From positions 62,001 through 126,000 of the forward strand of contig MVIG01000006.1 of NCBI GenBank assembly GCA_002086835.1: a DNA stretch of 64,000 bases, read 5' to 3'. Made by a program: the position numbers and the translations under genes. Shown one piece after another: positions 37,578-46,833 of the stretch (the stretch's first letter is position 1; every line of letters starts with the position of its first letter). The notes beneath the pieces are model-generated. The model was not told the DNA's origin, made no database searches, and was given only the letters and a program-made list of their open reading frames with translations. The DNA is from Mycolicibacterium porcinum (GTDB taxonomy: Bacteria; Actinomycetota; Actinomycetes; Mycobacteriales; Mycobacteriaceae).

Positions 37578-39302
37578 TCAGGCGTTTTCGTTGCTGCTCA
37601 GCATGGGCCGCAGCTTCGCCGTCATCTCGGGTGTCCATCCCGGCGGCTGCAGCACCGCGGCCCAGGCATCGGCCACATTCTGGACGTAGACGTGGCCGTG
37701 CCCGTCGGGCACATCGACGGCCACCGCCATATCGGCCGAGACCTGAAGGAACGTCACCACCGGGATCCACTCCATGCGGCGGGACACGTCGTACCCGCGG
37801 GGTTCACGCAACCAGTCCGGCTTGGCGAACAGCAGGTCGGGCGTCCACCACGAGATCGGGTCCGACGCATGCTGCAGATACACCGCGCGGGGGTGGCCCC
37901 ACGGCGCATCGGGCCGGTTCAAGTTGTCGGCCTTCGCGACGAACCTGACGTTCTCGCCGTTGTCGAAGATCGGCAGCCACTCCGGTGAACCGGCGTCGCG
38001 GTCACGGGTGAGCGTGGTCCAGATGGTGTTCTTGAACGTCGGGCCCGAGAACAACGCGCCGTCGGTGCGGGCGACGAGATTGTTCAGCGACAGGAACGGC
38101 GCCTCGCCGCCGAACGACCCCAGACTTTCGCCGAACACCACCAGCTTGGGCCGCTGAGCCTCCGGCATCGCACGCACCAACGTGTCGACAGCCTCGAACA
38201 GCGCCTGCCCGGCCTGCCGTGCGTTCTCCTGGTCGACCAGGAACGACAACCAGCTCGGCAGGAACGAGTACTGCATCGACACGATCGCGGTGTTGCCGTT
38301 GTACATGTACTCCAGGGCTGAGGCCTCGGCCTCGTTGATCCAGCCCGTGCCCGTCGTGGTGGCCACCGCGACCACGGCGCGGTTCAGCCCGCCGGTGCGT
38401 TGTAATTCCTTGGCCGCCAACGCCGCCGTCGCCTTGATGCCGTCAGCGGAATGCAAGCCGGCGTAGGCGCGGATCGGTTCGACCGCGGGCTTGCCGCTGA
38501 ACCGCGAAAGTTGTTGCACGGTAGGGCCGGCCGATACGAACACCCGGCCCTGATGGCCCAGCGATTCCCAGTCCGCCAGTGACTGCGGGCCACCCGAGCG
38601 CAGGGGCGACATCGGGGCGGGGAAGTCGGGATCGCTCTCGTCGTTGACCGCCGCGAACGTCCGGTTGATGGTGTCCATCGCGACCCGGACCACCACCCCG
38701 TTGAGCAACGCGATGCTCAACGCCAGCAGCAGGGCAACCACCACAACCGCCGAAACCCGTGGCGGCAGAAAGCGATCGAACTTGAGATCCAGGAACCGCA
38801 CCAGCTTGCGGATCAGCTGGCCCAGTTCGACGAAGGCGAACAACACCACCAGCGACAGCACGGCCGTCAACGGGTGGTCCCAGAACTTCAGCCGGGGCAC
38901 GCCCATGAAGTCACGGATCTCGTCCTGCCAGATATGGAAGTAGACGATCATCAGGACCTGGCCGACGATGCCGACGACCAGCAGGGACAACCAGGCCCAC
39001 TTCGGCGCCCGCGGGCTGGTTTCCGCCGACCGCATGTAGCGGACCAGCCACACCCCGAACACGCCGATTCCATAGCCGGTCGCGCCCGCCGCGCCGCTGA
39101 CCAGGCCCTGGAACAGCGGGCCGCGGGGCAGCAGCGACGGCGTCAGCGAGAACCAGACGAACACCAGACCCACCGCCGTGCCGAAAAACGTGTAGTGGCG
39201 TGCCCACCACACCGGCTGGGCCACCGGTTCGGCGGCAGGCTTCTGATCCTCGGCCGTGTCGGTGTTCTCGGTGGCCGGGGTGGGTGAGTCGGTGTCGGTC
39301 AC
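37578..39302 (-). CDS. Membrane alpha/beta-hydrolase family protein (Rv1069c-like)
   Basis: A 574-residue protein: acidic N terminus, four to five membrane helices (residues about 35-210), then a cytoplasmic or exported alpha/beta-hydrolase-like domain. The elbow is KLVVFGESLGSFGGEAPF (Ser about 385) and a possible His is in VPDGHGHVYVQN near the C terminus. It belongs to the family containing M. tuberculosis Rv1069c. Its substrate is unknown. Stop converges on the rhodanese gene; first bases are 10 away from the echA8 stop on the same strand, so it may be in the same operon as echA8-echA9. Confidence 0.85.
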   Translation of the reverse strand: MTDTDSPTPATENTDTAEDQKPAAEPVAQPVWWARHYTFFGTAVGLVFVWFSLTPSLLPRGPLFQGLVSGAAGATGYGIGVFGVWLVRYMRSAETSPRAPKWAWLSLLVVGIVGQVLMIVYFHIWQDEIRDFMGVPRLKFWDHPLTAVLSLVVLFAFVELGQLIRKLVRFLDLKFDRFLPPRVSAVVVVALLLALSIALLNGVVVRVAMDTINRTFAAVNDESDPDFPAPMSPLRSGGPQSLADWESLGHQGRVFVSAGPTVQQLSRFSGKPAVEPIRAYAGLHSADGIKATAALAAKELQRTGGLNRAVVAVATTTGTGWINEAEASALEYMYNGNTAIVSMQYSFLPSWLSFLVDQENARQAGQALFEAVDTLVRAMPEAQRPKLVVFGESLGSFGGEAPFLSLNNLVARTDGALFSGPTFKNTIWTTLTRDRDAGSPEWLPIFDNGENVRFVAKADNLNRPDAPWGHPRAVYLQHASDPISWWTPDLLFAKPDWLREPRGYDVSRRMEWIPVVTFLQVSADMAVAVDVPDGHGHVYVQNVADAWAAVLQPPGWTPEMTAKLRPMLSSNENA

Positions 39303-39312
39303 CCGTCAGACC

Positions 39313-40089
39313 TTAGCGATGGGTGAAGTTCGCGGCGCGCTTCTCGGTGAACGCCGCCATGCCTTCCTTCTGGTCGGCGGTGGCGAACGCCGAGTGGAAC
39401 AGCCGGCGCTCGTAGAGCAGTCCCTCGGCCAGGCTGGACTCGAACGCGCGGTTGACCGCTTCCTTGGCCATCCGCGACGCCGACAGCGACATCCCGGCGA
39501 TGGTCTCGGCCACGGCCAGGGCCTCGTCGATCAGCGAGTCCGCGGGCACCAGGCGGGAAACCAGGCCGGCCCGCTCGGCCTCGACCGCGTCGATGGTGCG
39601 GCCGGTCAGGATCAGATCCATCGCCTTGGCCTTGCCGATCGCCCGCGTCAGCCGCTGACTGCCACCCATGCCCGGCAGCACGCCCAGCTTGATCTCGGGC
39701 TGACCGAACTTCGCCGAATCCGCGGCGATCAGGATGTCGCACATCATCGCCAGCTCGCAGCCGCCGCCGAGTGCGTAACCGGCGACCGCGGCGATGGTCG
39801 GGGTGCGGGTGGCCGCGAACTTCGACCACAGCTCGAAGAAGTCGGCCGAGTACACGTCGGCGAACGACAGGTCGGCCATCTCCTTGATGTCAGCGCCCGC
39901 GGCGAAGGCCTTCTCGTTTCCGGTGACGATGATCGCGCCGACGCTGGGATCATTGTCGAGTTCGGCTGCGGCCGTGGTCACTTCGGTCATGACCTGGCTG
40001 TTGAGCGCGTTGAGCGCCTTGGGTCGGTTCAGCGTGATGGTGGCGACCCGGTCGGTGCGGGTCACCAGGATCGTCTCGAACTCACTCAT
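39313..40089 (-). CDS. echA8: Enoyl-CoA hydratase
   Basis: A 258-residue crotonase-fold enzyme hydrating 2-enoyl-CoA in beta-oxidation. Oxyanion-hole segments [15 protein letters not shown] and [15 protein letters not shown], catalytic Glu in [19 protein letters not shown] at 40089 overlaps the echA9 stop (ATGA), so the two are coupled. By sequence and order this is the M. tuberculosis EchA8 (Rv1070c) counterpart. Length is normal. Confidence 0.92.
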   Translation of the reverse strand: MSEFETILVTRTDRVATITLNRPKALNALNSQVMTEVTTAAAELDNDPSVGAIIVTGNEKAFAAGADIKEMADLSFADVYSADFFELWSKFAATRTPTIAAVAGYALGGGCELAMMCDILIAADSAKFGQPEIKLGVLPGMGGSQRLTRAIGKAKAMDLILTGRTIDAVEAERAGLVSRLVPADSLIDEALAVAETIAGMSLSASRMAKEAVNRAFESSLAEGLLYERRLFHSAFATADQKEGMAAFTEKRAANFTHR

Positions 40090-41144
40090 TTGGTCTCCTC
40101 CTGGAAGGTCAGATCGGGTTCTGCCGGAACGAAGTACGCCTCGACGTCGGCGGGGGTGACCGCGGATATCGAGGCGGGCGACCACTGCGGGTTGCGGTCC
40201 TTGTCGACGAGCTGGGCCCGGATGCCCTCGACGAAATCGTGGGATTTCACCGATGCGCACGAGGTCCGGTACTCCTGCTGCAGCACGTCCTCCAGTGTCT
40301 CCAGCTTGGCCGCCCGGCGCACCGCTTCCAGCGTCACCGACAGGGCGATGGGGGAGCGAGTGGCGATGAGCTTCGCGGCGTCCCGGGCGGCGGTGTCGTC
40401 GCTGTCGCCCAGCGCGGCAAGGATGTCGGACACAGTCTCACCCGCATAGCACGCGTCGATCCACTCGCGCTGTTCGAGCAGAGGGCTGGCAGGCGGATCG
40501 ACGGCGTAGTTGGCCAGGGCATTCTCGACCCCGTCGGCGATGGCGGACTCCGCGAACGCGGCCAACTTGTCATGGGGCACGTAGTGATCGGCGAAACCCA
40601 TGGCGATCGCGTCGGCCCCGGAGAACGGTGCTCCGGTGAGCGCGGCGTGCAATCCCAGCCGGCCGGGCGCCCGGGACAACAGGTAGGTACCGCCGACATC
40701 GGGAACGAAGCCGATGCCGACCTCGGGCATCGCCATCTTGGTGGTGTCGGTGGCGATCCGGACGCTGCCGTGGGACGCGACACCCACGCCGCCGCCCATC
40801 ACGATGCCGTCCATCAGCGCCACGTAGGGCTTGGGATAGCTACCGATGTAGGCGTTGAGCAGGTATTCGTCGTACCAGAACCGGCGCGCGTCGGCGCCGC
40901 CCTCGCGCGCGCTGTGATACAGCGCGACGACGTCACCGCCCGCGCACAGGCCGCGTTCGCCAGAACCGGTCAGCAGCACGGTGTGAACGGAGTCGTCGTG
41001 CTCCCAGGCGTGCAGGGCCTCGGAGATGCCCGCGACCATCGCATCGTTGAGCGAGTTGATCGCCTTGGGCCGGTTCAGCGTGAGGATTCCGACGCCGTTG
41101 CGGACACTTACTAGGACGTCCTCGTTTTCTGTCACGAGTTGCAA
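40086..41144 (-). CDS. echA9: 3-hydroxyisobutyryl-CoA hydrolase / enoyl-CoA hydratase family protein
   Basis: A 352-residue crotonase of the HIBCH type: [65 protein letters not shown]. The long insertion after residue 190 and the C-terminal [12 protein letters not shown] are characteristic of 3-hydroxyisobutyryl-CoA hydrolase of valine catabolism. Matches EchA9 (Rv1071c) by order. Overlaps echA8 by four bases. Confidence 0.9.
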   Translation of the reverse strand: MQLVTENEDVLVSVRNGVGILTLNRPKAINSLNDAMVAGISEALHAWEHDDSVHTVLLTGSGERGLCAGGDVVALYHSAREGGADARRFWYDEYLLNAYIGSYPKPYVALMDGIVMGGGVGVASHGSVRIATDTTKMAMPEVGIGFVPDVGGTYLLSRAPGRLGLHAALTGAPFSGADAIAMGFADHYVPHDKLAAFAESAIADGVENALANYAVDPPASPLLEQREWIDACYAGETVSDILAALGDSDDTAARDAAKLIATRSPIALSVTLEAVRRAAKLETLEDVLQQEYRTSCASVKSHDFVEGIRAQLVDKDRNPQWSPASISAVTPADVEAYFVPAEPDLTFQEETK

Positions 41145-41309
41145 TCTAGTTCGGGCACCCAGGGAGCCTGCGCTACGGGTAGGGTTTGCCTCAAGATCAA
41201 ACCTGTCAGTTTCCTGGGAGCCATTTCGTCTCCACGGGAACCCGTCCGGAACATTGATCGTTGAGCTAGTAGTTCGTTACCGAACATCTCATAGGAGAGG
41301 AACCCGACG

Positions 41310-42158
41310 GTGCGCGAAACCAGCAACCCGGTATTCCGCAGCCTGCCTAAGACGCAGGGCGGATACGCACAATTCGGTACCGGAGCCGCAGGCTTCGGTG
41401 CACAGCAGGTGCATGCGCAGCCCTACGCGCAGGAGTACCTGGAGCAGCCGCAGACCGGCGTCTCCCGGCCGCTGACCATCGATGACGTCGTCACCAAGAC
41501 CGGCATCACGTTGGCAGTCGTCTCGGCCGTCGCCGTCGTGTCCTACTTCCTCGTGGCCGGCAACCCGGCGCTGATGATGCCGTTCACCCTCATCGGCGGC
41601 CTCGGCGGCCTGGTGATGGTGCTGATCGCCACCTTCGGGCGCAAGCAGGACAACCCCGCCATCGTGCTGACCTACGCGGCGCTGGAAGGCCTGTTCCTCG
41701 GAGCGGCGTCGTTCCTGTTCGCCAACCTGGTGTCCACTGGTGGGCCCACGATGATCTTCCAGGCCGTGGTGGCCTCGATCGGTGTGTTCATCGGCATGCT
41801 CGTGGTCTACAAGACCGGTGCCATCCGCGTGACGCCCAAGTTCACCCGGATGATCGTCGCCGCGATGTTCGGCGTGCTCGCGTTGATCCTGGTGAACTTC
41901 GTGCTCGCGATGTTCGGTGTCGGCGGCGGTGAGGGCCTGGGCCTGCGTTCCGGCGGCGGCCTGTCCATCGCGTTCTCGCTGTTCGTCATCGCGCTGGCGG
42001 CGTTCAGCTTCCTGATCGACTTCGACGCGGCCGACCAGATGATCCGCGCCGGTGCTCCGGAGAAGGCCGCGTGGGGCATCGCCCTTGGCCTGACCGTGAC
42101 CCTGGTCTGGCTGTACATCGAGATCCTCCGGTTGCTGTCGTACTTCAACAACGATTAG
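41310..42158 (+). CDS. Bax inhibitor-1/YccA-family membrane protein (Rv1072-like)
   Basis: A 282-residue protein with a soluble N-terminal part (to about residue 60) and six to seven transmembrane helices. The BI-1/YccA-type segments ALEGLFLGAASFLFANLVS and FSFLIDFDAADQMIRAGAPEKAAWGIALGL (the conserved DFDAAD acidic motif) are clear. GTG at 41310 has AGGAGAGG in front. Function in mycobacteria unknown. A strong intrinsic terminator follows the stop. Confidence 0.88.
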   Translation: MRETSNPVFRSLPKTQGGYAQFGTGAAGFGAQQVHAQPYAQEYLEQPQTGVSRPLTIDDVVTKTGITLAVVSAVAVVSYFLVAGNPALMMPFTLIGGLGGLVMVLIATFGRKQDNPAIVLTYAALEGLFLGAASFLFANLVSTGGPTMIFQAVVASIGVFIGMLVVYKTGAIRVTPKFTRMIVAAMFGVLALILVNFVLAMFGVGGGEGLGLRSGGGLSIAFSLFVIALAAFSFLIDFDAADQMIRAGAPEKAAWGIALGLTVTLVWLYIEILRLLSYFNND

Positions 42159-42174
42159 CAACCCTGCCCCGAGA

Positions 42175-42204
42175 AAGGCGTCCGCGAGTGCGGGCGCCTT
42201 TTTC
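42175..42204 (+). terminator. Intrinsic terminator
   Basis: AAAGGCGTCCGC (42175-42186) pairs with GCGGGCGCCTTT (42191-42202, one G-T wobble) and is followed by a short T-run (TTTTC). It lies 16 bases past the Bax-inhibitor-like gene. Confidence 0.85.
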
Positions 42205-42252
42205 ATTTGCGCTGACTCTGCGTTGAGGGCGTTGGCTCTGTGCTGAGGTCCG

Positions 42253-42308
42253 CGAGTCGGCGCAGAGATCGTCCAATTGCGCGAAATCACGCTCTGAGCG
42301 CAGGCTCG
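42253..42308. repeat. 56-bp imperfect palindrome (dispersed hairpin family, copy 3)
   Basis: CGAGTC...GGCTCG ends with an A-rich centre (GCGAAATC). Ungapped comparison with 43271-43326 gives 41 identities in 56 positions. It lies 75 bases upstream of the DUF559-like gene and not between convergent genes, so a plain terminator role is less natural than for the other copies. Confidence 0.7.
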
Positions 42309-42382
42309 GCGGTCTGTCCACAGAGTCGATTCCATCCACAGCCCTGGCTCTTCGACGCTCAAAAGAACAGTGGCTGTCGGCG

Positions 42383-43264
42383 ATGCCTCGCAACGTCGAC
42401 ACCGTGACCATCTTCGACGGCCCCTTCATCGGCTCAGAAGCGTTGCGGGCCGGCCTGGTCCGCAAGCATCAGTTGCGCGCCAACTTCCGCGCCGTCCTGC
42501 CCGACGTCTATGTGGCCCTGGATATCAGCCCGGGGCTGGTTGACCGGGCCAGGGCAGCGTGGCTTTGGTCGCACCGCCAGGGGGTGCTGGCAGGTATCAC
42601 CGCAGCGGCGCTGCACGGAGCCAAATGGGTGGACGAGTGTGCACCGATCCAGTTGGTCTGGACCAATGCCAGGAGCCCGCGCGGCGTGCGGACGTTCGCA
42701 ATGAGCTTGCAGCCGAACGAGATCGGACAGGTCTACGAGCTGCCGGTGACAACGCCGGAGCGGACTGCGTTCGACATCGGCCGCACACCGGGCATCGGTC
42801 GTGCCGTGGCGCGGCTCGATTCCCTGGCCAGGGCAACGGAATTGAAGGTTCGCGATGTCGAAGAAGTCGCTGCGCAGCACCGCGGAGCCCGCGGACTGCG
42901 CCAACTGGAGAGGGTGCTGCCGATGGTCGATGCGGGGTCGCAGTCACCGAAGGAGACCTGGCTGCGTCTGCTGCTGATCGACGCAGGTCTACCGCGCCCG
43001 CAGACGCAGATCCCGGTGGTGGGGCCGACTGGTTATCCGTTCGCCTACCTCGACATGGGTTGGGCCGAATGGATGGTCGCGGTGGAGTATGACGGGGACC
43101 AGCATCGCAGCGATCGCGCGCAATACGTGAAGGACATCCGGCGGATAGCCGAGTTGGAGCGGATGGGCTGGATCATCGTCAGAGTGGTGGCGGAGGACCG
43201 GCCGTCCGAGATCCTGCGAAGAGTTCGCGCAGCAATTGCCAGCAGTCAAGCGACGCTGCGCTGA
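42383..43264 (+). CDS. AbiEi-like/DUF559 endonuclease-fold protein
   Basis: A 293-residue protein with an N-terminal winged-helix part (GSEALRAGLVRKHQLRANFRAVLPDVYVA, then AAALHGAKWVDECAPIQLVW and LPVTTPERTAFDIG, the pattern of AbiEi-like antitoxin proteins) and a C-terminal Vsr/DUF559-like nuclease fold: VAVEYDGDQHRSD (Glu-Asp-Gly metal site) and RIAELERMGWIIVRVV. Frequent in actinobacterial genomes in many copies and of unknown role. It is bracketed by two copies of the same palindromic repeat (42253-42308, 43271-43326). The start ATG 42383 has no clear ribosome site. Confidence 0.75.
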   Translation: MPRNVDTVTIFDGPFIGSEALRAGLVRKHQLRANFRAVLPDVYVALDISPGLVDRARAAWLWSHRQGVLAGITAAALHGAKWVDECAPIQLVWTNARSPRGVRTFAMSLQPNEIGQVYELPVTTPERTAFDIGRTPGIGRAVARLDSLARATELKVRDVEEVAAQHRGARGLRQLERVLPMVDAGSQSPKETWLRLLLIDAGLPRPQTQIPVVGPTGYPFAYLDMGWAEWMVAVEYDGDQHRSDRAQYVKDIRRIAELERMGWIIVRVVAEDRPSEILRRVRAAIASSQATLR

Positions 43265-43270
43265 GTGCAG

Positions 43271-43326
43271 CGAGTCTGCGTACAGATCGCGAAAACGGGT
43301 GAAATCGCGATCTGTACGCAGACTCG
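43271..43326. repeat. 56-bp perfect palindrome (dispersed hairpin family, copy 4)
   Basis: Arms CGAGTCTGCGTACAGATCGC(GA) at 43271-43292 and the exact complement at 43305-43326 pair over 22 bases without mismatch; loop of 12 (AAACGGGTGAAA). It begins six bases after the DUF559-like stop, between convergent genes. Confidence 0.9.
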
Positions 43327-43338
43327 GCGAAAAACCAA

Positions 43339-44556
43339 CTAGGAGAGGCGCTCCACAACCATTGCCATACCCTGGCCGCCGCCGACACACATCGACTCGA
43401 TGCCGAAGGTCTTGTCGTAGGTGGACAGGTTGTTCAGCAGCGTGGCGGTGATACGGGCACCGGTCATGCCGAACGGGTGGCCCAGTGCGATCGCGCCGCC
43501 GGACACGTTCAGCTTGTCCTCGTCGATGCCGAGTTCACGAGCCGAGCCGAGCACCTGCACCGCGAACGCCTCGTTGATCTCGACCAGGTCGATATCGGAG
43601 ATCTTCTTGCCTGCCTTGGCGAGCGCCTTCTTGATGGCTTCGATCGGGCCCAGGCCCATGATCTCCGGCGACAGACCGGACACCCCGGTGGAGACGATCC
43701 GGGCCAGCGGGGTCAGCCCCAGCTCCTTGGCCTTGGTGTCGCTCATGATGACAACCGCGGCGGCACCGTCGTTCAGCGGGCACGCGTTTCCTGCCGTGAT
43801 GGTGCCGTTGGGCCGGAACACCGGCTTGAGCTGGCTGATCTTCTCGTAGGTGGTGCCGGCGCGCGGGCCGTCATCGGTGGAGACCACCGTGCCGTCGGGC
43901 AGCGTGACGGGAACGATCTCGCGCTCGAAGAAGCCGTTCTTGATGGCTTCCTCTGCACGGTTCTGCGATCGCACGCCCCAGTGATCCTGGTCCTCCCGGC
44001 TGATCCCGGTGTAGGTGGCGACGTTCTCGGCGGTCTGACCCATGGCGATGTAGACGTCCGGGATCAGGCCGTCCTCGCGCGGGTCGTGCCACTTGATGTC
44101 GCCCTCGGCTTGCGCGATCGTGCGCGCCTGTGCCTCATCGAACAGTGCGTTCTTCGAGTTCGGTGCACCGTCGGCGGCACCGACGCCAAAGCGCGACACC
44201 GTCTCGACGCCGGCGGAGATGAACACGTCACCCTCGCCGGCCTTGATGGCGTGGAAGGCCATCCGGGTGGTCTGCAGCGACGACGAGCAGTACCGGTTGA
44301 CGGTAGTGCCGGGCAGGAAGTCGTAACCGAGTTCGACGGCCACGGCGCGGGCGATGTTGTAACCGGCCTCGCCAGCGGGCTGGGCGCAGCCCATCATCAG
44401 GTCGTCGATGTCGCGCGGGTCCAGCGCGGGCACCTTGTCCAGGACGGCCTTCACCATCTGGGCGGCGAGATCATCGGGCCGCATGGTGACGAGTGATCCC
44501 TTGCCTGCCCGGCCGATGGGGGAGCGGGCGGTGGCAACGATGACGGCTTCAGGCAT
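43339..44556 (-). CDS. fadA3: Acetyl-CoA acyltransferase (thiolase)
   Basis: A 405-residue beta-ketothiolase, last step of beta-oxidation. Nucleophile Cys in VNRYCSSSLQTTRM (about residue 92), then NEAFAVQVL, catalytic His in IALGHPFGMTGARI and second Cys in SMCVGGGQGMAMV. Corresponds by order to M. tuberculosis fadA3 (Rv1074c). Start ATG 44556. Confidence 0.92.
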   Translation of the reverse strand: MPEAVIVATARSPIGRAGKGSLVTMRPDDLAAQMVKAVLDKVPALDPRDIDDLMMGCAQPAGEAGYNIARAVAVELGYDFLPGTTVNRYCSSSLQTTRMAFHAIKAGEGDVFISAGVETVSRFGVGAADGAPNSKNALFDEAQARTIAQAEGDIKWHDPREDGLIPDVYIAMGQTAENVATYTGISREDQDHWGVRSQNRAEEAIKNGFFEREIVPVTLPDGTVVSTDDGPRAGTTYEKISQLKPVFRPNGTITAGNACPLNDGAAAVVIMSDTKAKELGLTPLARIVSTGVSGLSPEIMGLGPIEAIKKALAKAGKKISDIDLVEINEAFAVQVLGSARELGIDEDKLNVSGGAIALGHPFGMTGARITATLLNNLSTYDKTFGIESMCVGGGQGMAMVVERLS

Positions 44557-44599
44557 GACGGCTCCTGCTGATCGAATGGCTTGAAAACTCAGGTTGAAA

Positions 44600-45574
44600 C
44601 TAGCCCGCGTGCACCACGATGGGTGCGGGCACCCCGGTCGAGCGGCGCCACAGCCTGCTGACAGCGCCCAGCCGGGTCAGCAGTGTGCTGGTATCGGCAG
44701 CTCCGGATTCCAGCGCCGCGTCGCCGTCCCACTCGCCGAGGGCGGTGCACAGCGCGGGCAACAGCTGCTTGGCCGCCAGCGCGTAGCCGGCTGCCGACGG
44801 GTGGAACATGTCCTCGGAGAACAGCAGGTCAGGGGCCTTATGGAAGTCCCGGGCCAGCAGATCGGAGAACGGCACGGGTATGCCGCCTGCCGCTCGCACG
44901 GCGCTGGCCTGAGCACGGGCCAGGCGCAGGCCGAGGTTGCGCGCGACGGTGCGCAACGGCTGCGGGATGGCGGTGATCACCCCGAAGTCGGGGCAGGTGC
45001 CGACCACGACGACGGCTCCCGCCGAGCGCAGCCGACGTACCGCGTCGCCGACGCGGCGGGCCGACGGTCCGATGCCGTTGGGCTTGGTGATGTCGTTGGC
45101 GCCGATCATGATCACGGCGGCATCCGGGGGCGGGCCCGCGACGAACATGGCGTCGATCTGGCCGGACAGCCCCTTGGAGGTGGCGCCGACAATCGCCTTG
45201 GTGCTCAGGCGGACTCGTTTGCCGAACTGCTCGGCCACGCCCCGGGCGATCAGGACTCCCGGCACCTCGTCGGGCGCATGGCAGCCGTATCCGGTGGCCG
45301 TGGAGTCACCGAAGATCATCAGGTGGATGTCGAACGGGACCCCGCGCTCCCACTTCTCGACGGGACCGCCGCCGGGGAGGTACACGCCGTCGGCGCGGGG
45401 CGGGATGTCCCAGGACTTGGGAATGACCTGCCTGGCCTTGTCGGCCTGCCCGCTCAACAGGTTGCGTGCCCCGAGGTAGACCGATCCGGTAGACGCCAGC
45501 GTCGCCGCAGCGGCGAGGGCGATGGTCGAACGGCGCGGTATGCGCACGTGAGGAGCACTTCGGCTGGAACCCAC
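44600..45574 (-). CDS. SGNH/GDSL hydrolase (Rv1075c-like esterase)
   Basis: A 324-residue secreted or membrane-anchored esterase. The N-terminal hydrophobic stretch after ASTIALAAAATLAST (residues about 16-35) is a signal or anchor. Block I LMIFGDSTATGYG (nucleophile Ser), block III VIMIGANDITK, block V MFHPSAAGYALA with Asp/His. GTG at 45574 is the start. By order it matches Rv1075c, a reported GDSL esterase. The gene is 20-44 bases from fadA3 on the same strand, possibly an operon. Confidence 0.88.
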   Translation of the reverse strand: MGSSRSAPHVRIPRRSTIALAAAATLASTGSVYLGARNLLSGQADKARQVIPKSWDIPPRADGVYLPGGGPVEKWERGVPFDIHLMIFGDSTATGYGCHAPDEVPGVLIARGVAEQFGKRVRLSTKAIVGATSKGLSGQIDAMFVAGPPPDAAVIMIGANDITKPNGIGPSARRVGDAVRRLRSAGAVVVVGTCPDFGVITAIPQPLRTVARNLGLRLARAQASAVRAAGGIPVPFSDLLARDFHKAPDLLFSEDMFHPSAAGYALAAKQLLPALCTALGEWDGDAALESGAADTSTLLTRLGAVSRLWRRSTGVPAPIVVHAG

Positions 45575-45766
45575 GAGATCAGTCTAGGTGGATCAGACGG
45601 GTTGTCAGCGTGGCGGCGCAGCGTGGCGATCACGGTGCTGTATCAAGTCCGGTATCAATTCAGTTTATTTGATTGTTGAACTGTTTACGGATGTCAAGCT
45701 AAGTTACCCGGGTTGTCTGAGTGACAAAGCTCACCTAGCACTACAAAGACGTAGGAAGTGGTGACC

Positions 45767-46804
45767 ATGACTGCACCGAGCAAGGTATCCAGGGCGCATC
45801 ATGCTGGCGTAAGCCCAGCTAGGGCCTACCGCGGGCGTCGGTTTCCGGTCAGTGACGGCGCGCCCATCGAGGTGGTCGAAGACGGGCCGAGCCTGGCAGG
45901 CCGATTGGTTTCGCTGGCGGCGATGCTGACAATCAAGCCGACCTTGGCAATTGGTAGCCATGTACCGCATCTGCCGTGGCCGTTCGGGCTGGTCAATTTC
46001 GCCGCTCGGCTGATCCGCCCGGCTCCGGGAACCATCAAGGCCACCATCGCGCTGCCCAACTGCAACGCACAGCTCGTCCGCGCCAACGGTGTTCTGCCGG
46101 CCGACGGCAAACGCAGCGTCATTCTCTATCTGCACGGCGGCGCGTTCCTGGCCTGCGGGGCCAACACCCACTCCGGGATCGTCACCGCCCTGTCCGAATA
46201 CGCCGACAGCCCGGTGCTCGTGGTCGACTACCGGATGGTGCCCAAGCACTCGGTGGGCACCGCGATCGACGACTGTTACGACGCGTACCGCTGGCTGCGG
46301 CTGACCGGCTACCAGCCCGACCAGATCGTCCTCGCCGGCGATTCGGCGGGCGGCTACCTGTCACTGGCACTGGCCGAGCGCCTGGTCGACGAGGGCGAGA
46401 TGCCCGCGGCGTTGGTGACGATGTCGCCGCTGTTCGAGATCGACAACGAGTCCCGGGCCAACCACCCGAACATGCACACCGACGCGATGTTCCCGGCCAA
46501 GGCGTTCGATGCCCTCGTCGAGCTCATCGAACGTGCGGCCGCCCGCAAGGGCGAAGACGTGTACGAGCCCCTCGACCACATCGAGTCCGGTCTGCCGCGC
46601 ACGCTGATCCACGCGTCGGGCTCGGAGGTTCTGCTCAGCGATGCGCGAAAAGCCGCGCACATGCTGGCCGCCGCCGGGGTTCCCGTCGAGCTCCGGATCT
46701 GGCCCGGTCAGATGCACGTATTCCAGCTCGCGTCACCGATGGTGTCCGAGGCGAAGCGGTCGTTGCGGCAGATCGGTGAGTACATTCGCGAGGCCACCTG
46801 GTGA
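45767..46804 (+). CDS. lipU: HSL-family carboxylesterase/lipase
   Basis: A 345-residue alpha/beta hydrolase of the hormone-sensitive lipase family: oxyanion HGG in LYLHGGAFLACG, nucleophile elbow VLAGDSAGGYLSLA (Ser about 194), late catalytic His in WPGQMHVFQLA. By order matches LipU (Rv1076). ATG 45767 is preferred to GTG 45758 because AGGA at about 45753 is then at suitable spacing. Probably hydrolyses short- to medium-chain esters. Confidence 0.87.
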   Translation: MTAPSKVSRAHHAGVSPARAYRGRRFPVSDGAPIEVVEDGPSLAGRLVSLAAMLTIKPTLAIGSHVPHLPWPFGLVNFAARLIRPAPGTIKATIALPNCNAQLVRANGVLPADGKRSVILYLHGGAFLACGANTHSGIVTALSEYADSPVLVVDYRMVPKHSVGTAIDDCYDAYRWLRLTGYQPDQIVLAGDSAGGYLSLALAERLVDEGEMPAALVTMSPLFEIDNESRANHPNMHTDAMFPAKAFDALVELIERAAARKGEDVYEPLDHIESGLPRTLIHASGSEVLLSDARKAAHMLAAAGVPVELRIWPGQMHVFQLASPMVSEAKRSLRQIGEYIREATW

Positions 46805-46833
46805 GCTTTCAGCGGGCCTGAGACCATTGACGC

